DNA from: Streptomyces sp. NBC_00289
Lineage (GTDB): Bacteria > Actinomycetota > Actinomycetes > Streptomycetales > Streptomycetaceae
DNA: 64,000 nucleotides
Direction: 5' to 3'
NCBI RefSeq assembly: GCF_041435115.1
Contig: NZ_CP108046.1
Span: 6,138,001-6,202,000 of the forward strand
In this document: one piece after another, positions 34,932 through 43,500 of the stretch
Numbering within the stretch: the stretch's first letter is position 1
Layout of the letters: each line of letters opens with the position of its first letter
The notes under the pieces: generated by a model
Told to the model about the DNA's origin: nothing
Seen by the model: only the letters and a program-made list of their open reading frames with translations
Database searches by the model: none
Position numbers and translations under genes: made by a program

Positions 34932-35543
34932 ATGACCAAGAAGACGCGGATCCGTGTAGCGCGGATAGCCGCCGCCGCCGTGATCGCGGGCGGCGCCTCG
35001 CTCACCGTGGCCGGCGCCGCTTCCGCCCTGGAAATCGGCGTGACCGCGGACGAGACCGGTGTCTCCGTGAAGGTGGACGGCGACGAGACCGGGACTCCGA
35101 CCCCGACCTCGACCGAACTCCCCACGGGAACTCCCACGGATGAGCCCACCGACCCCACCGAGGAGCCGACCGAGCCCACGGAGGAGCCGACCGAGCCCAC
35201 CGAGGAGCCCACGGACGACCCGACCACCGCGCCGACCGAGGCGCCGTCCGACGGCAGCACCAGCAACACCGGTGGCGGCAGCAACACCGGCGGTGGCAGC
35301 AACACGGGCGGCGGCAACAACGCCGACCCCGACGGCGGCACCTCCGCCCAGGAGGCCGGCACCTCGGCCCTCACCGACACCGGCTCGGACACCTCTGCCC
35401 AGGGCAGCGGCGAGCAGCTGGCCGAGACCGGCGCCGCGCAGACCACCTTCCTGGTGGTCGGCGCCGCCACGATGATCGCGGGCGGTGTCGGCTTCCGCAT
35501 CCTGCCGCGCCTGATGGGCGGCCGCGGCGGCGCCACCGCCTGA
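34932..35543 (+). CDS. Surface protein with LAETG sortase-E motif
   Basis: A 203-aa predicted cell-wall-anchored protein. N-terminal signal peptide (MTKKTRIRVARIAAAAVIAGGASLTVAGAASA-type, cleavage near residue 33), then a short acidic stretch, a run of (E/D)EPTEPT repeats at about 55-105, and a Gly/Asn/Ser stretch with three SNTGGG-like units. The C-terminus is a sorting signal: LAETG, a hydrophobic helix (TTFLVVGAATMIAGGVGF) and a basic tail. LAxTG is the motif of class E sortases, common in Streptomyces. The middle is a low-complexity stalk with no recognisable globular domain, so it may be a spacer or structural protein. Confidence 0.9.
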   Translation: MTKKTRIRVARIAAAAVIAGGASLTVAGAASALEIGVTADETGVSVKVDGDETGTPTPTSTELPTGTPTDEPTDPTEEPTEPTEEPTEPTEEPTDDPTTAPTEAPSDGSTSNTGGGSNTGGGSNTGGGNNADPDGGTSAQEAGTSALTDTGSDTSAQGSGEQLAETGAAQTTFLVVGAATMIAGGVGFRILPRLMGGRGGATA

Positions 35544-35588
35544 CGGTAGCCGCACGCGCACGCACGGTTTGTGCGGCCGTACGACGAA

Positions 35589-35617
35589 GGGCCCGGAGCG
35601 TGCACCGCTCCGGGCCC
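35589..35617. terminator. Bidirectional terminator after LAETG gene
   Basis: A perfect 12-bp stem (GGGCCCGGAGCG, 35589-35600, with 35606-35617) and a 5-nt loop between convergent genes. Confidence 0.85.
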
Positions 35618-35681
35618 CTCGTATGTCCGGCCACGGCTCCCGAGCCGTACGCCGTGGACGTCCTGGACGCCCGATGCCGTC

Positions 35682-35873
35682 CTAGGCGGTCTGGTGGGCC
35701 AGCAGCGCCAGGGCCGCCACCAGGACCGCGAGGAGTGCGATCAGTGCCATCGGGTTCAGTCCCGAGAAGGGGTTCTCCTGCTGCAGCCGCGCGCGGTTCG
35801 CACGGCACACGGGGCACCGTCCCTCGCTCACGGGCGCCGCGCAGTTCGCGCACACCAGCCGGTCGTACGTCAT
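35682..35873 (-). CDS. Small zinc-ribbon membrane protein, 63 aa
   Basis: A short protein with two CxxC motifs, CANC and CPVC, in [19 protein letters not shown] and onward, forming a likely zinc ribbon. A linker follows, then a C-terminal membrane helix ([19 protein letters not shown]). The ATG at 35873 has AAGGAGGGCGAGCGC in front, an excellent ribosome site, which supports a real gene. Tail-anchored topology would place the zinc ribbon in the cytoplasm. No named family recognised; function unknown. It lies between the LAETG gene (convergent) and ftsE (divergent). Confidence 0.78.
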   Translation of the reverse strand: MTYDRLVCANCAAPVSEGRCPVCRANRARLQQENPFSGLNPMALIALLAVLVAALALLAHQTA

Positions 35874-36188
35874 GCGCTCGCCCTCCTTGCACCGGTTCCA
35901 TGTACACAACGCCTTCGGGAACGCGAACGTTCCCCCTCCACTGTGCCAGGTTCCTCGGGGCGCCGCCCGGGCGCTCCGAAAAGGGTGACGCGCATCGCCT
36001 CGCGGCAGCCCGCCCCGGGCCCGGCGGGCGGGTTTTCGCACTCATCCCGGCGGCGCCGCTCCCCGCGCACAGGCAACGCGCCGCACAAAACGCCACAACC
36101 CCCACGCAACCCCGACCGGCGCCTGCGCTGGTGCACCCGGTTCGCGTATGGTCACGCTCATCTACCCCCGGCGACCCGTGGTGCATCA
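35874..36188. other. 315-bp divergent region between small zinc-ribbon gene and ftsE
   Basis: No gene is seen. Apart from the ribosome site of the leftward zinc-ribbon gene, no clear promoter hexamers or hairpins could be identified. FtsE starts at GTG 36189 with only a weak GGTG upstream. Confidence 0.5.
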
Positions 36189-36878
36189 GTGATCCGATTC
36201 GACAACGTATCCAAGGTCTACCCCAAGCAGACCCGCCCCGCACTCAGGGATGTCTCCCTGGAGGTGGAGAAGGGCGAGTTCGTGTTCCTCGTGGGCTCCT
36301 CCGGCTCCGGGAAGTCCACCTTCCTGCGGCTGATCCTCCGCGAGGAGCGGTGCAGCCACGGCCAGGTGCACGTGCTGGGCAAGGACCTCGCGCGCCTCTC
36401 CAACTGGAAGGTGCCGCAGATGCGCCGCCAGCTGGGGACGGTCTTCCAGGACTTCCGGCTGCTGCCGAACAAGACGGTCGCGGAGAACGTGGCCTTCGCG
36501 CAGGAGGTCATCGGCAAGTCGCGCGGCGAGATCCGCAAGTCCGTGCCGCAGGTGCTGGACCTCGTCGGACTCGGCGGCAAGGAGGAGCGCAGGCCGGGCG
36601 AACTGTCCGGTGGTGAGCAGCAGCGCGTCGCCATCGCGCGGGCCTTCGTCAACCGCCCCAAGCTCCTCATCGCCGACGAGCCCACCGGCAACCTGGACCC
36701 GCAGACCTCCGTCGGCATCATGAAGCTGCTCGACCGCATCAACCGGACGGGCACGACCGTGGTGATGGCGACGCACGACCAGAACATCGTGGACCAGATG
36801 CGCAAGCGCGTCATCGAGCTGGAGCAGGGCCGCCTCGTCCGCGACCAGGCGCGCGGCGTCTACGGCTACCAGCACTGA
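36189..36878 (+). CDS. ftsE: Cell-division ABC ATPase FtsE
   Basis: A 229-aa ATPase that forms a complex with FtsX and, in other bacteria, controls peptidoglycan hydrolases at the division site. Walker A is [10 protein letters not shown]-loop [12 protein letters not shown], signature [15 protein letters not shown], Walker [13 protein letters not shown] and switch His MATHDQ. The start is GTG 36189 ([13 protein letters not shown]), matching the N-terminus of the family; there is no strong ribosome site. The length is normal. ftsX follows after 29 bp. In Streptomyces division is mainly sporulation-associated, so the complex may also serve hyphal wall remodelling (inference). Confidence 0.98.
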   Translation: MIRFDNVSKVYPKQTRPALRDVSLEVEKGEFVFLVGSSGSGKSTFLRLILREERCSHGQVHVLGKDLARLSNWKVPQMRRQLGTVFQDFRLLPNKTVAENVAFAQEVIGKSRGEIRKSVPQVLDLVGLGGKEERRPGELSGGEQQRVAIARAFVNRPKLLIADEPTGNLDPQTSVGIMKLLDRINRTGTTVVMATHDQNIVDQMRKRVIELEQGRLVRDQARGVYGYQH

Positions 36879-36907
36879 CGCTCCACGGAAAGGCTTAACC
36901 AGACGCC

Positions 36908-37828
36908 ATGCGCGCCCAGTTCGTACTGTCGGAGATCGGCGTCGGTCTCCGCCGCAACCTGACGATGACCTTCGCCGTCATCGTCTCCGTAGCCCTGTCC
37001 CTGGCCCTGTTCGGCGGGTCGCTGCTGATGAGCGACCAGGTCACCACCATGAAGGGCTACTGGTACGACAAGGTCAACGTCTCGGTCTTCCTCTGCAACA
37101 AGAGCGACGCCGAGTCCGACCCCAACTGTGCCAAGGGCGCGGTCACCGAGGATCAGAAGAAGACGATCCGCGCCGACCTGGACAAGATGACGTCGGTCGT
37201 CCAGGAGGTGACCTACGAGTCGCAGGACCAGGCGTACAAGCACTACAAGGAGCAGTTCGGCGACTCCCCCCTGGCCAGCTCCCTCACTCCGGACCAGATG
37301 CAGGAGTCGTACCGCATCAAGCTGAAGGACCCGGAGAAGTACCAGGTCATCGCGACCGCCTTCGACGGGCGTGACGGTGTGCAGTCGGTGCAGGACCAGA
37401 AGGGCATCCTGGACAACCTCTTCGGGCTGCTGAACGGCATGAACTGGGCCGCCCGCGCGGTGATGGCCCTCATGCTGGTGGTCGCGCTGATGCTGATCGT
37501 CAACACCGTGCGCGTCTCCGCGTTCAGCCGGCGGCGTGAGACCGGCATCATGCGCCTGGTGGGCGCCTCGGGCTTCTACATCCAGGCGCCGTTCATCATG
37601 GAGGCCGCGGTCGCCGGCCTCATCGGCGGCACGGTCGCCTGCGGATTCCTGGTGGTCGCCCGCTACTTCCTCATCGACCACGGCCTGGCCCTGTCCGAGA
37701 AGCTGAACCTGATCAACTTCATCGGCTGGGACGCCGTCCTGACGAAGCTGCCGCTCATCCTGGCCACGAGTCTGCTGATGCCCGCGCTTGCCGCGTTCTT
37801 CGCGCTGCGCAAGTACCTGAAGGTGTGA
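36908..37828 (+). CDS. ftsX: Cell-division permease-like protein FtsX
   Basis: A 306-aa membrane protein with four helices: one near residues 20-45, then an extracytoplasmic domain of about 130 residues, and three at about 180-300. The outer domain (VNVSVFLCNKSDAESDPNCAKGAVTEDQ) includes two cysteines that could pair, and it is where hydrolase partners bind in other species. The helix-loop motif NTVRVSAFSRRRETGIMRLVGASGFYIQAPFIMEA is highly diagnostic. Ribosome site GGAAAGG is upstream. It is cotranscribed with ftsE and ends at a strong terminator. FtsX is not a transporter but a transmembrane signal relay (family knowledge). Confidence 0.97.
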   Translation: MRAQFVLSEIGVGLRRNLTMTFAVIVSVALSLALFGGSLLMSDQVTTMKGYWYDKVNVSVFLCNKSDAESDPNCAKGAVTEDQKKTIRADLDKMTSVVQEVTYESQDQAYKHYKEQFGDSPLASSLTPDQMQESYRIKLKDPEKYQVIATAFDGRDGVQSVQDQKGILDNLFGLLNGMNWAARAVMALMLVVALMLIVNTVRVSAFSRRRETGIMRLVGASGFYIQAPFIMEAAVAGLIGGTVACGFLVVARYFLIDHGLALSEKLNLINFIGWDAVLTKLPLILATSLLMPALAAFFALRKYLKV

Positions 37829-37840
37829 CGCATGCCAAAA

Positions 37841-37870
37841 GGGCCGCACGGGCAACCGCCCGTGCGGCCC
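37841..37870 (+). terminator. Rho-independent terminator of ftsEX
   Basis: A perfect 13-bp stem (GGGCCGCACGGGC, 37841-37853, with 37858-37870) and a 4-nt loop followed by TTT, 12 bp past the ftsX stop. Confidence 0.92.
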
Positions 37871-37882
37871 TTTCCCTTGTCC

Positions 37883-37888
37883 TAGACT
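37883..37888 (+). promoter_or_regulatory. -10 element of S41 protease gene, leaderless arrangement
   Basis: TAGACT begins 13 bp before ATG 37896, with no ribosome site between. The promoter is squeezed directly behind the ftsX terminator. Confidence 0.5.
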
Positions 37889-37895
37889 CACCGGC

Positions 37896-39062
37896 ATGTC
37901 AGGCCCCGACCTGTTCTCCCAGCCCCGCCGCGTCCGCCGCGGGGCGGCCCTGACATTGGTTTTCGCGAGCGTGCTCGTGGCCGGTGCCGCGACCGGTGCG
38001 CTTCCTGACGCCGACCGGAAGTCGGCGTCGGGCGCCCCGCGTTCGTCCGCCGCGAGTCACCACGAGGACGTCACCGCCGCGGCCGCGGCGGCCATCGCCG
38101 ACGGCAAGTCCCCCATGAAGGCCGCCCAGCGCGCGGTCAGCCGCAGCGGGGACCGGTGGGCCGCGGTCTACTCCCAGGGTGACTACGAGGAGTTCGAGGA
38201 AGCCCTCGACGGCGAGTACACCGGCGTCGGCCTCTGGACGCGGCGCGAGCGCGACGGCCGTATCGAAGTGACCAAGGTGGCCGCCGGATCACCCGCGGCC
38301 GGCGCCGGAATCCACCAGGGCGACCGGCTGCGCAGCGTCGACGGCGAGCAGGTCGACGGGCGGCCCGTCACCGAAGTCGTCGCCTTACTGCGCGGTGACA
38401 CCACGGACGCGCCCGCCGGTACGCGCGTGCGCCTCGGCCTGGAGCGCGGCACGCGCGCGTGGGACCTCACCGTCCGGCGGGCCCGGCTGTCCACGGACTC
38501 GGTCACCGTGCGCAGGCTCGCCGGCGGTGTCACCGTGATCAGGATCGACTCGTTCACCAAGGGCTGCGGCGACGTCGTACGCACCGCCGTACGACAGGCC
38601 CCGGCATCCCGCGGCATCATCCTCGATCTGCGCGGCAACTCCGGCGGCCTGGTCACCGAGGCCGTCACGGCCGCCTCCGCCTTCCTCGACGGCGGCCTCG
38701 TCGCCACGTACGACGTCGACGGCAGGCAGCGCGCCCTGCACGCCGAACCGGGCGGCGACACCGACAGGCCCCTGGTGACGCTCGTCGACGGCGGCACGAT
38801 GAGCGCGGCCGAACTGCTCACCGGGGCCCTGCAGGACCGCGGCCGCGCGGTGGTCGTGGGCTCCAGGACCTTCGGCAAGGGCTCGGTGCAGATGCCGAGC
38901 CGGCTGCCCGGCGGCTCCGTCGCCGAGCTGACCGTCGGCCACTACCGCACCCCCTCGGGCCGCGGAGTCGACGGGGCCGGGATCACACCCGACCTCGACG
39001 CCGACGCCGGGGCGCTGGAACGCGCCGAGACCGTACTGGGCGGGCTCGGGGACGCCCCGTGA
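37896..39062 (+). CDS. S41-family C-terminal processing protease (secreted, PDZ)
   Basis: A 388-aa exported serine protease of the CtpA/Tsp type. N-terminal membrane/signal helix at residues 16-38, PDZ domain at about 105-195 (GVGLWTRRERDGRIEV, AGIHQGDRLRSVDGEQV) and peptidase domain at 205-365. The catalytic Ser is in GGTMSAAEL and the Lys in RTFGKGSVQ, with LDLRGNSGGL as the strand before. Codon 164 (38385-38387) is TTA, the only such codon I find in a plus-strand gene of the window, so translation should depend on the bldA tRNA. Position after ftsEX suggests a link to wall or division remodelling, but substrates are unknown. Confidence 0.93.
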   Translation: MSGPDLFSQPRRVRRGAALTLVFASVLVAGAATGALPDADRKSASGAPRSSAASHHEDVTAAAAAAIADGKSPMKAAQRAVSRSGDRWAAVYSQGDYEEFEEALDGEYTGVGLWTRRERDGRIEVTKVAAGSPAAGAGIHQGDRLRSVDGEQVDGRPVTEVVALLRGDTTDAPAGTRVRLGLERGTRAWDLTVRRARLSTDSVTVRRLAGGVTVIRIDSFTKGCGDVVRTAVRQAPASRGIILDLRGNSGGLVTEAVTAASAFLDGGLVATYDVDGRQRALHAEPGGDTDRPLVTLVDGGTMSAAELLTGALQDRGRAVVVGSRTFGKGSVQMPSRLPGGSVAELTVGHYRTPSGRGVDGAGITPDLDADAGALERAETVLGGLGDAP

Positions 39063-39142
39063 CCGCTCGGTGCGCGGCGATCGGACGGGCCGCGTAATCG
39101 GCTTTCCCTCGGACCCCCCCGAGGTGCGAAAATGGCGGCACT

Positions 39143-39688
39143 ATGAGCAAGGGAATGTACGTACCGAAAGAGTCCCAGCCGAAGCAGGGGGCGGCGGCCA
39201 CCGGCAAGGTCAAGGACGGCAAGCGCAAGATCGTCGCGCAGAACAAGAAGGCCCGGCACGACTACGCGATCATCGACACCTACGAGGCCGGGCTCGTGCT
39301 CACCGGCACCGAGGTCAAGTCGCTGCGCCAGGGACGCGCCTCGCTGACGGACGGCTTCGTGCAGATCGACCAGAACGAGGCGTGGCTGCACAACGCCCAC
39401 ATCCCCGAGTACAGCCAGGGCACCTGGACCAACCACACCGTGCGCCGCAAGCGCAAGCTGCTCCTGCACCGCGAGGAGATCGACAAGCTGGCGGCGAAGT
39501 CCGAGGAGACGGGGCACACAATCGTGCCCCTCGCCCTGTACTTCAAGGACGGCCGGGCGAAGGCCGAGATCGCGCTGGCGCGAGGCAAGAAGGAGTACGA
39601 CAAGCGGCAGACCCTGCGCGAGAAGCAGGACCGGCGGGAGTCGGACCGCGCGATCGCCGCGGCCAAGCGCAAGCAGCGGGGCGAGTAG
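39143..39688 (+). CDS. smpB: tmRNA-binding protein SmpB
   Basis: A 181-aa (or 177-aa) RNA-binding protein that delivers tmRNA to stalled ribosomes for trans-translation. The OB-fold core includes [27 protein letters not shown] and [15 protein letters not shown]; the C-terminal basic tail ([28 protein letters not shown]) enters the mRNA channel. Compared with the roughly 150-160 aa of most homologues the extra length is a Lys-rich N-terminal lead. Two starts are possible: ATG 39143 with GAAAAT 15 bp upstream (near-leaderless) or ATG 39155 preceded by AAGGGA. Its RNA partner ssrA is encoded just downstream. Confidence 0.97.
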   Translation: MSKGMYVPKESQPKQGAAATGKVKDGKRKIVAQNKKARHDYAIIDTYEAGLVLTGTEVKSLRQGRASLTDGFVQIDQNEAWLHNAHIPEYSQGTWTNHTVRRKRKLLLHREEIDKLAAKSEETGHTIVPLALYFKDGRAKAEIALARGKKEYDKRQTLREKQDRRESDRAIAAAKRKQRGE

Positions 39689-39750
39689 CGGGCGCGTGCG
39701 GTGGGCCCGGGTGCCGGAGCCGGCCGGGCGCGTGGCGGCCGGGAATACGG

Positions 39751-39780
39751 TGGCACGGGCATGCGTTGGTCACGTACGAT
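39751..39780 (+). promoter_or_regulatory. Probable ssrA promoter
   Basis: TGGCAC (39751-39756) and TACGAT (39775-39780) with an 18-bp spacer would start transcription about 70 nt before the mature 5' end of tmRNA. Confidence 0.45.
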
Positions 39781-39857
39781 GGCATCTGCACCTCACAGCG
39801 GGTGCGTGCCGGAGATCCGGGTCGTGAGACGCGGATCGGGCTTTGAAAAATCAACAT

Positions 39858-40243
39858 GGGGATGATCGGTTTCGACAGCGGATGTCGAAGCAGGGGAAGC
39901 GAGCCGAGGAAGCGGCAATGATCTCGTTAACCATATGTCGCAACCAATAATCGCCACTTCCAAGAGCGATTCCCAGTCCTTCGCCCTCGCTGCCTAATAA
40001 GCAGTGAGTGAAGGACCCTTAATGGGTGTCAGCCCGGGGATGTTCCCGACCCGGACCCTGGCATAATCTAGGGAACTAAACCGTCGAGCCCGGTCACGGG
40101 GTTCGGCGGGAAATCAAACAGTGACTGAGCCCGTCGGAGACTTGTTCGCGTGATCTCCGGGGCTGAGAAAATCTCAGCGAACTGCGCTCGGAGAAGCCCT
40201 GATTCTGCACCGTTGGACGCGGGTTCGATTCCCGCCATCTCCA
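39858..40243 (+). ncRNA. ssrA: Transfer-messenger RNA (tmRNA)
   Basis: Rescues stalled ribosomes by acting first as alanyl-tRNA and then as mRNA. The 5' end GGGGATGATCGGTTTCGAC is the conserved start. Its first seven bases pair with CATCTCC near the 3' end (one G-U), followed by discriminator A at 40243; CCA is not encoded and must be added. The T-arm GGTTCGATTCC is intact. The tag reading frame starts at GCC 39953. Length is 386 nt, normal for one-piece tmRNA. A UUCG-capped terminator lies 18 nt downstream, and a toxin gene begins about 320 nt after it. Confidence 0.98.
39953..39997 (+). other. tmRNA proteolysis-tag reading frame
   Basis: The resume codon GCC at 39953 opens a frame encoding ATSKSDSQSFALAA followed by TAA TAA. 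The ALAA end is the ClpXP-type degron found on tmRNA tags. Confidence 0.88.
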
Positions 40244-40260
40244 CTCATCCCATGTGGCCA

Positions 40261-40292
40261 AAGGCCCCGTCGCTTTCGAGCGGCGGGGCCTT
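40261..40292 (+). terminator. Terminator of ssrA
   Basis: A 14-bp stem with one T-G wobble (40261-40274 with 40279-40292) closes a TTCG tetraloop and the right arm runs into TTT. Confidence 0.93.
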
Positions 40293-40565
40293 TGGGCTGT
40301 CCGGGCACCGTTCGGACACTGGATCATCACAGTTTGCCCATATCCGCCTGCCCGCCCTTGTCCTGACCCCGTCATGTCTGTCTATGGTGATCGCCGCGCC
40401 CGACGGAGCTGACCACTTCGTCACCGTGCGCGACCACAGGCGACCGGGGGACACCGTCGCCACGGGGAGAGACAGACCGTTTGTCATGCCGCGAGCCGGC
40501 TCTTCACGCATGCCCTGCCGCGCGGGCGACCCCGGTTGCCCATCACGCGATGAAGGGATGCCTCC

Positions 40566-43500
40566 TTGCGCCCGAAACGAGGGTTCATCAGACCCGGATC
40601 AGCACGATCCGGACCACTCACCACCCTGCTGACGTCCGCCGTCGCGGCGGCGCTGATCGGCGGCCTGGCCATCCAGCCCGACCTGATCGGCCGGTACGCG
40701 GCCGACGACATGGCCCCCGTGGCCGACAGCGGCGACAGTTACGACGGCTTCGACGCCAAGGCCGCCGAGCAGCTCCGTCAGGACCAGTGCCTGATGACCG
40801 AGGTGCTGCGGATGGGTGGCCCGGCGATGTACGGCATCGCCAGGGACGGACTGAACCAGACCCCTGACAAGCTGCGCGTCGCGGCGAACCGCGAGTACTG
40901 GAACACCACGCCGCTGAGCACCGCGTTCCAGAAGGACCGCGACGACATCGACAAGATCGACCTGTACGGGCGCCTCGGGGAGTGGAAGAAGCCCCTGTCC
41001 ACGCTCTCCTACCCCGGCGGCTTCAAGAGCGTCGCCGACTTCGCGGACCCCCCGGGTCTGGCCGGTCGCGGGCAGGACTACTTCCAGCAGGTGGGCATCA
41101 CCCCGTGGCTCGGCGCGCAGTGGTGGAAGAGCGAGGGCGACTACTACGAGGACCCGACGCCGAAGGCCGACGACGCCACGGCGAAGGCGGTCACCGACCT
41201 CGGCACCCCGCTGTACGGCACGGATCCGGACCCGCACCTGCCCAACGAGGAGTGGAACCGGGCGCTGGCGGAGCAGCGTGCGTGGGAAGACCGCGTCTTC
41301 ATGCACAAGCAGTGGGCCGACGACGCCCGCATCTTCCTCTCCTCCGGCGGCTTCCCGCGCACCGCGCCCGAGCCGGGCAGCGTCGAGCACCGCATCGCGG
41401 TCGAGGACCTGAAGTCCCGGTTCGCCTCCTGTGACTGGCACAGCCCCGCCGACCCGAACAAGGTCCTCGGCAAGGAGGTCGCCGCCGCGTCCGCCGAGTG
41501 GCAGCAGGAGATCGCCGCCCAGAGCACGCAGCGCAACCAGATCCTCGGCGCGAGCGGTGACGCCACCAAAGCCCTGGCCGCCGGCGCCTCCGCGCTCGGC
41601 GAGATGCTCGGTCAGTCCTGGATCGCCGACCATCTGACCCGCTGGCAGGACTGGTGGTCCGCGGGCGGCCCCGGCTGGATCGGCGACAGCCCGTTCGTGG
41701 TGCACGCCCACGGCGCGTCCGACAAGTGTCTCGACGTGGCGGGCGGCAAGAAGGACAACGGCACGCCGGTGCAGATCTACACCTGCAACGGCAGTGTCGG
41801 GCAGAAGTGGCAGATCTCCGGCGACACCCTGGTCAACCCCAACTCGGGCAAGTGCCTGACCGTCAAGGGCGGCGCGAGCGCCAACGGCACGGCCGTGCAG
41901 ATTTCCACCTGCGGCACCGGTGCGTCCCAGAAGTGGGAGTACGGCACGCACGGCACCAGCCGGCTGTACAACCCGGGCACCGGCAACTGCCTCGACCTCG
42001 CGGACTACACCAACAGCCGTGACGGCCGCATGTGGGACTGCACGGGCAAGGCCCCGCAGCAGTTCGACGTCGTACCGGCCGGACACAACGGCACCGACGA
42101 CCTCGACTACCCGACCAAGGCGCAGTTCGACAAGGCGAAGGCGGGCGTCACGGCCGCGCAGACCGCGTCGAAGAAGCAGCTCGACCTGATCAAGGCACAG
42201 GCCGCCGCCGCGAAGAAGTCCGCCACCGACACGGACACCGCGACGCAGGCCGCCTACGCGATCGCCGACAAGGCGGGCGCTCCGCGCGGCCGCGGTCTGC
42301 TCGTCGGCCAGCAGAAGGCGCAGGTCACCAAGGCGTCGGCGGCAGCGCTGGAGGCGCTGTCCAAGGCCGGCGACACGGCGTACGCCGCGACGAAGGCAGC
42401 CGCCGGGGACAGCGAGACCATCGCCGCCCGTGCCCTGACGCAGGCCGCGCAGTCCAAGGCGGCGTTCCGTACGGCCGCCGCACAGGAGGCCAACGCGCAG
42501 GCGAAGGCCGCCGCCGACGCGGCCGCCGTACAGGCACAGACCGCGAAGGCCGCCCGGGACACCGCGAAGGCCAAGCTGGCCGAGACGCAGAAGGCCGAGG
42601 CCGACGCGAAGGCGGCGGCCGCGACGGCGCACGCCAAGCGGCTCGCGGCCGAGGCTGAGGAGGCGACGGCGAAGGCGGAGAAGGAGACCGCCGCGGCCAA
42701 GCAGGCCGAGGCCGCCCAGCACAAGACCAACGCCCAGGCGTACGCGAAGACCGCCACCGAGGCGAAGGGCAGGGCGGAGACCGCCGAGTCCACCGCGCGC
42801 ACCAAGCGCCAGGACGCCGAGGGCGCCCGGGACCGGGCCAAGGGCAAGCGCGACGACGCCTGGGACGCCGAGAGCAAGGCGAACGCGGCCCGCGCCAAGG
42901 CCGACGCCAAGGACGCCTACGCCGAGGCCCACGACTCGGACGCCGACGCCAAGGAGTCCCGGGCGGCGGCCGACGAGGCGGACACGGCGGCCGGCGACGC
43001 GGAGTCGGCGGCGAGCTCGGCCCGCACCGAGGCGAACGCGGCGACCCAGGCCGCGGCCGACGCGGACGCCGCCGCCACCCGCGCGGAGTCCGCCGCCAAG
43101 CGGGCCCGTTCCGACGCGGACGCGGCGCAGGCCGCCAAGCTGAAGGCGGACGCCGCCGTACGCACGGCGACCAGCGCCGCCGCGGACGCCATCAAGGCCT
43201 CCCAGGCCGCCTCGGCGGCGGCACGCACCGCGGTCAAGCTGGCCGACGACGCCGAGAAGAACGCCGCGAACGCGAAGACGCAGGCGGACGCGGCGAAGGC
43301 CGAGGCCGTCAAGGCGGTCGCGGGTGCGGCCGACGCGGCCGGTCACGCCTACACGACCGCGCAGGCCGCGGCGGACGCCGGCGCCTCGGCGCAGCAGGTC
43401 GCCGCTCCGGCCAACGACGCGATCCAGCTCGGCTCGCCGTACGTCGACACCGACTCCGCCGCCGGCCTCGTCGTCCTGACCGGCCAGTCGTCGAAGACGA

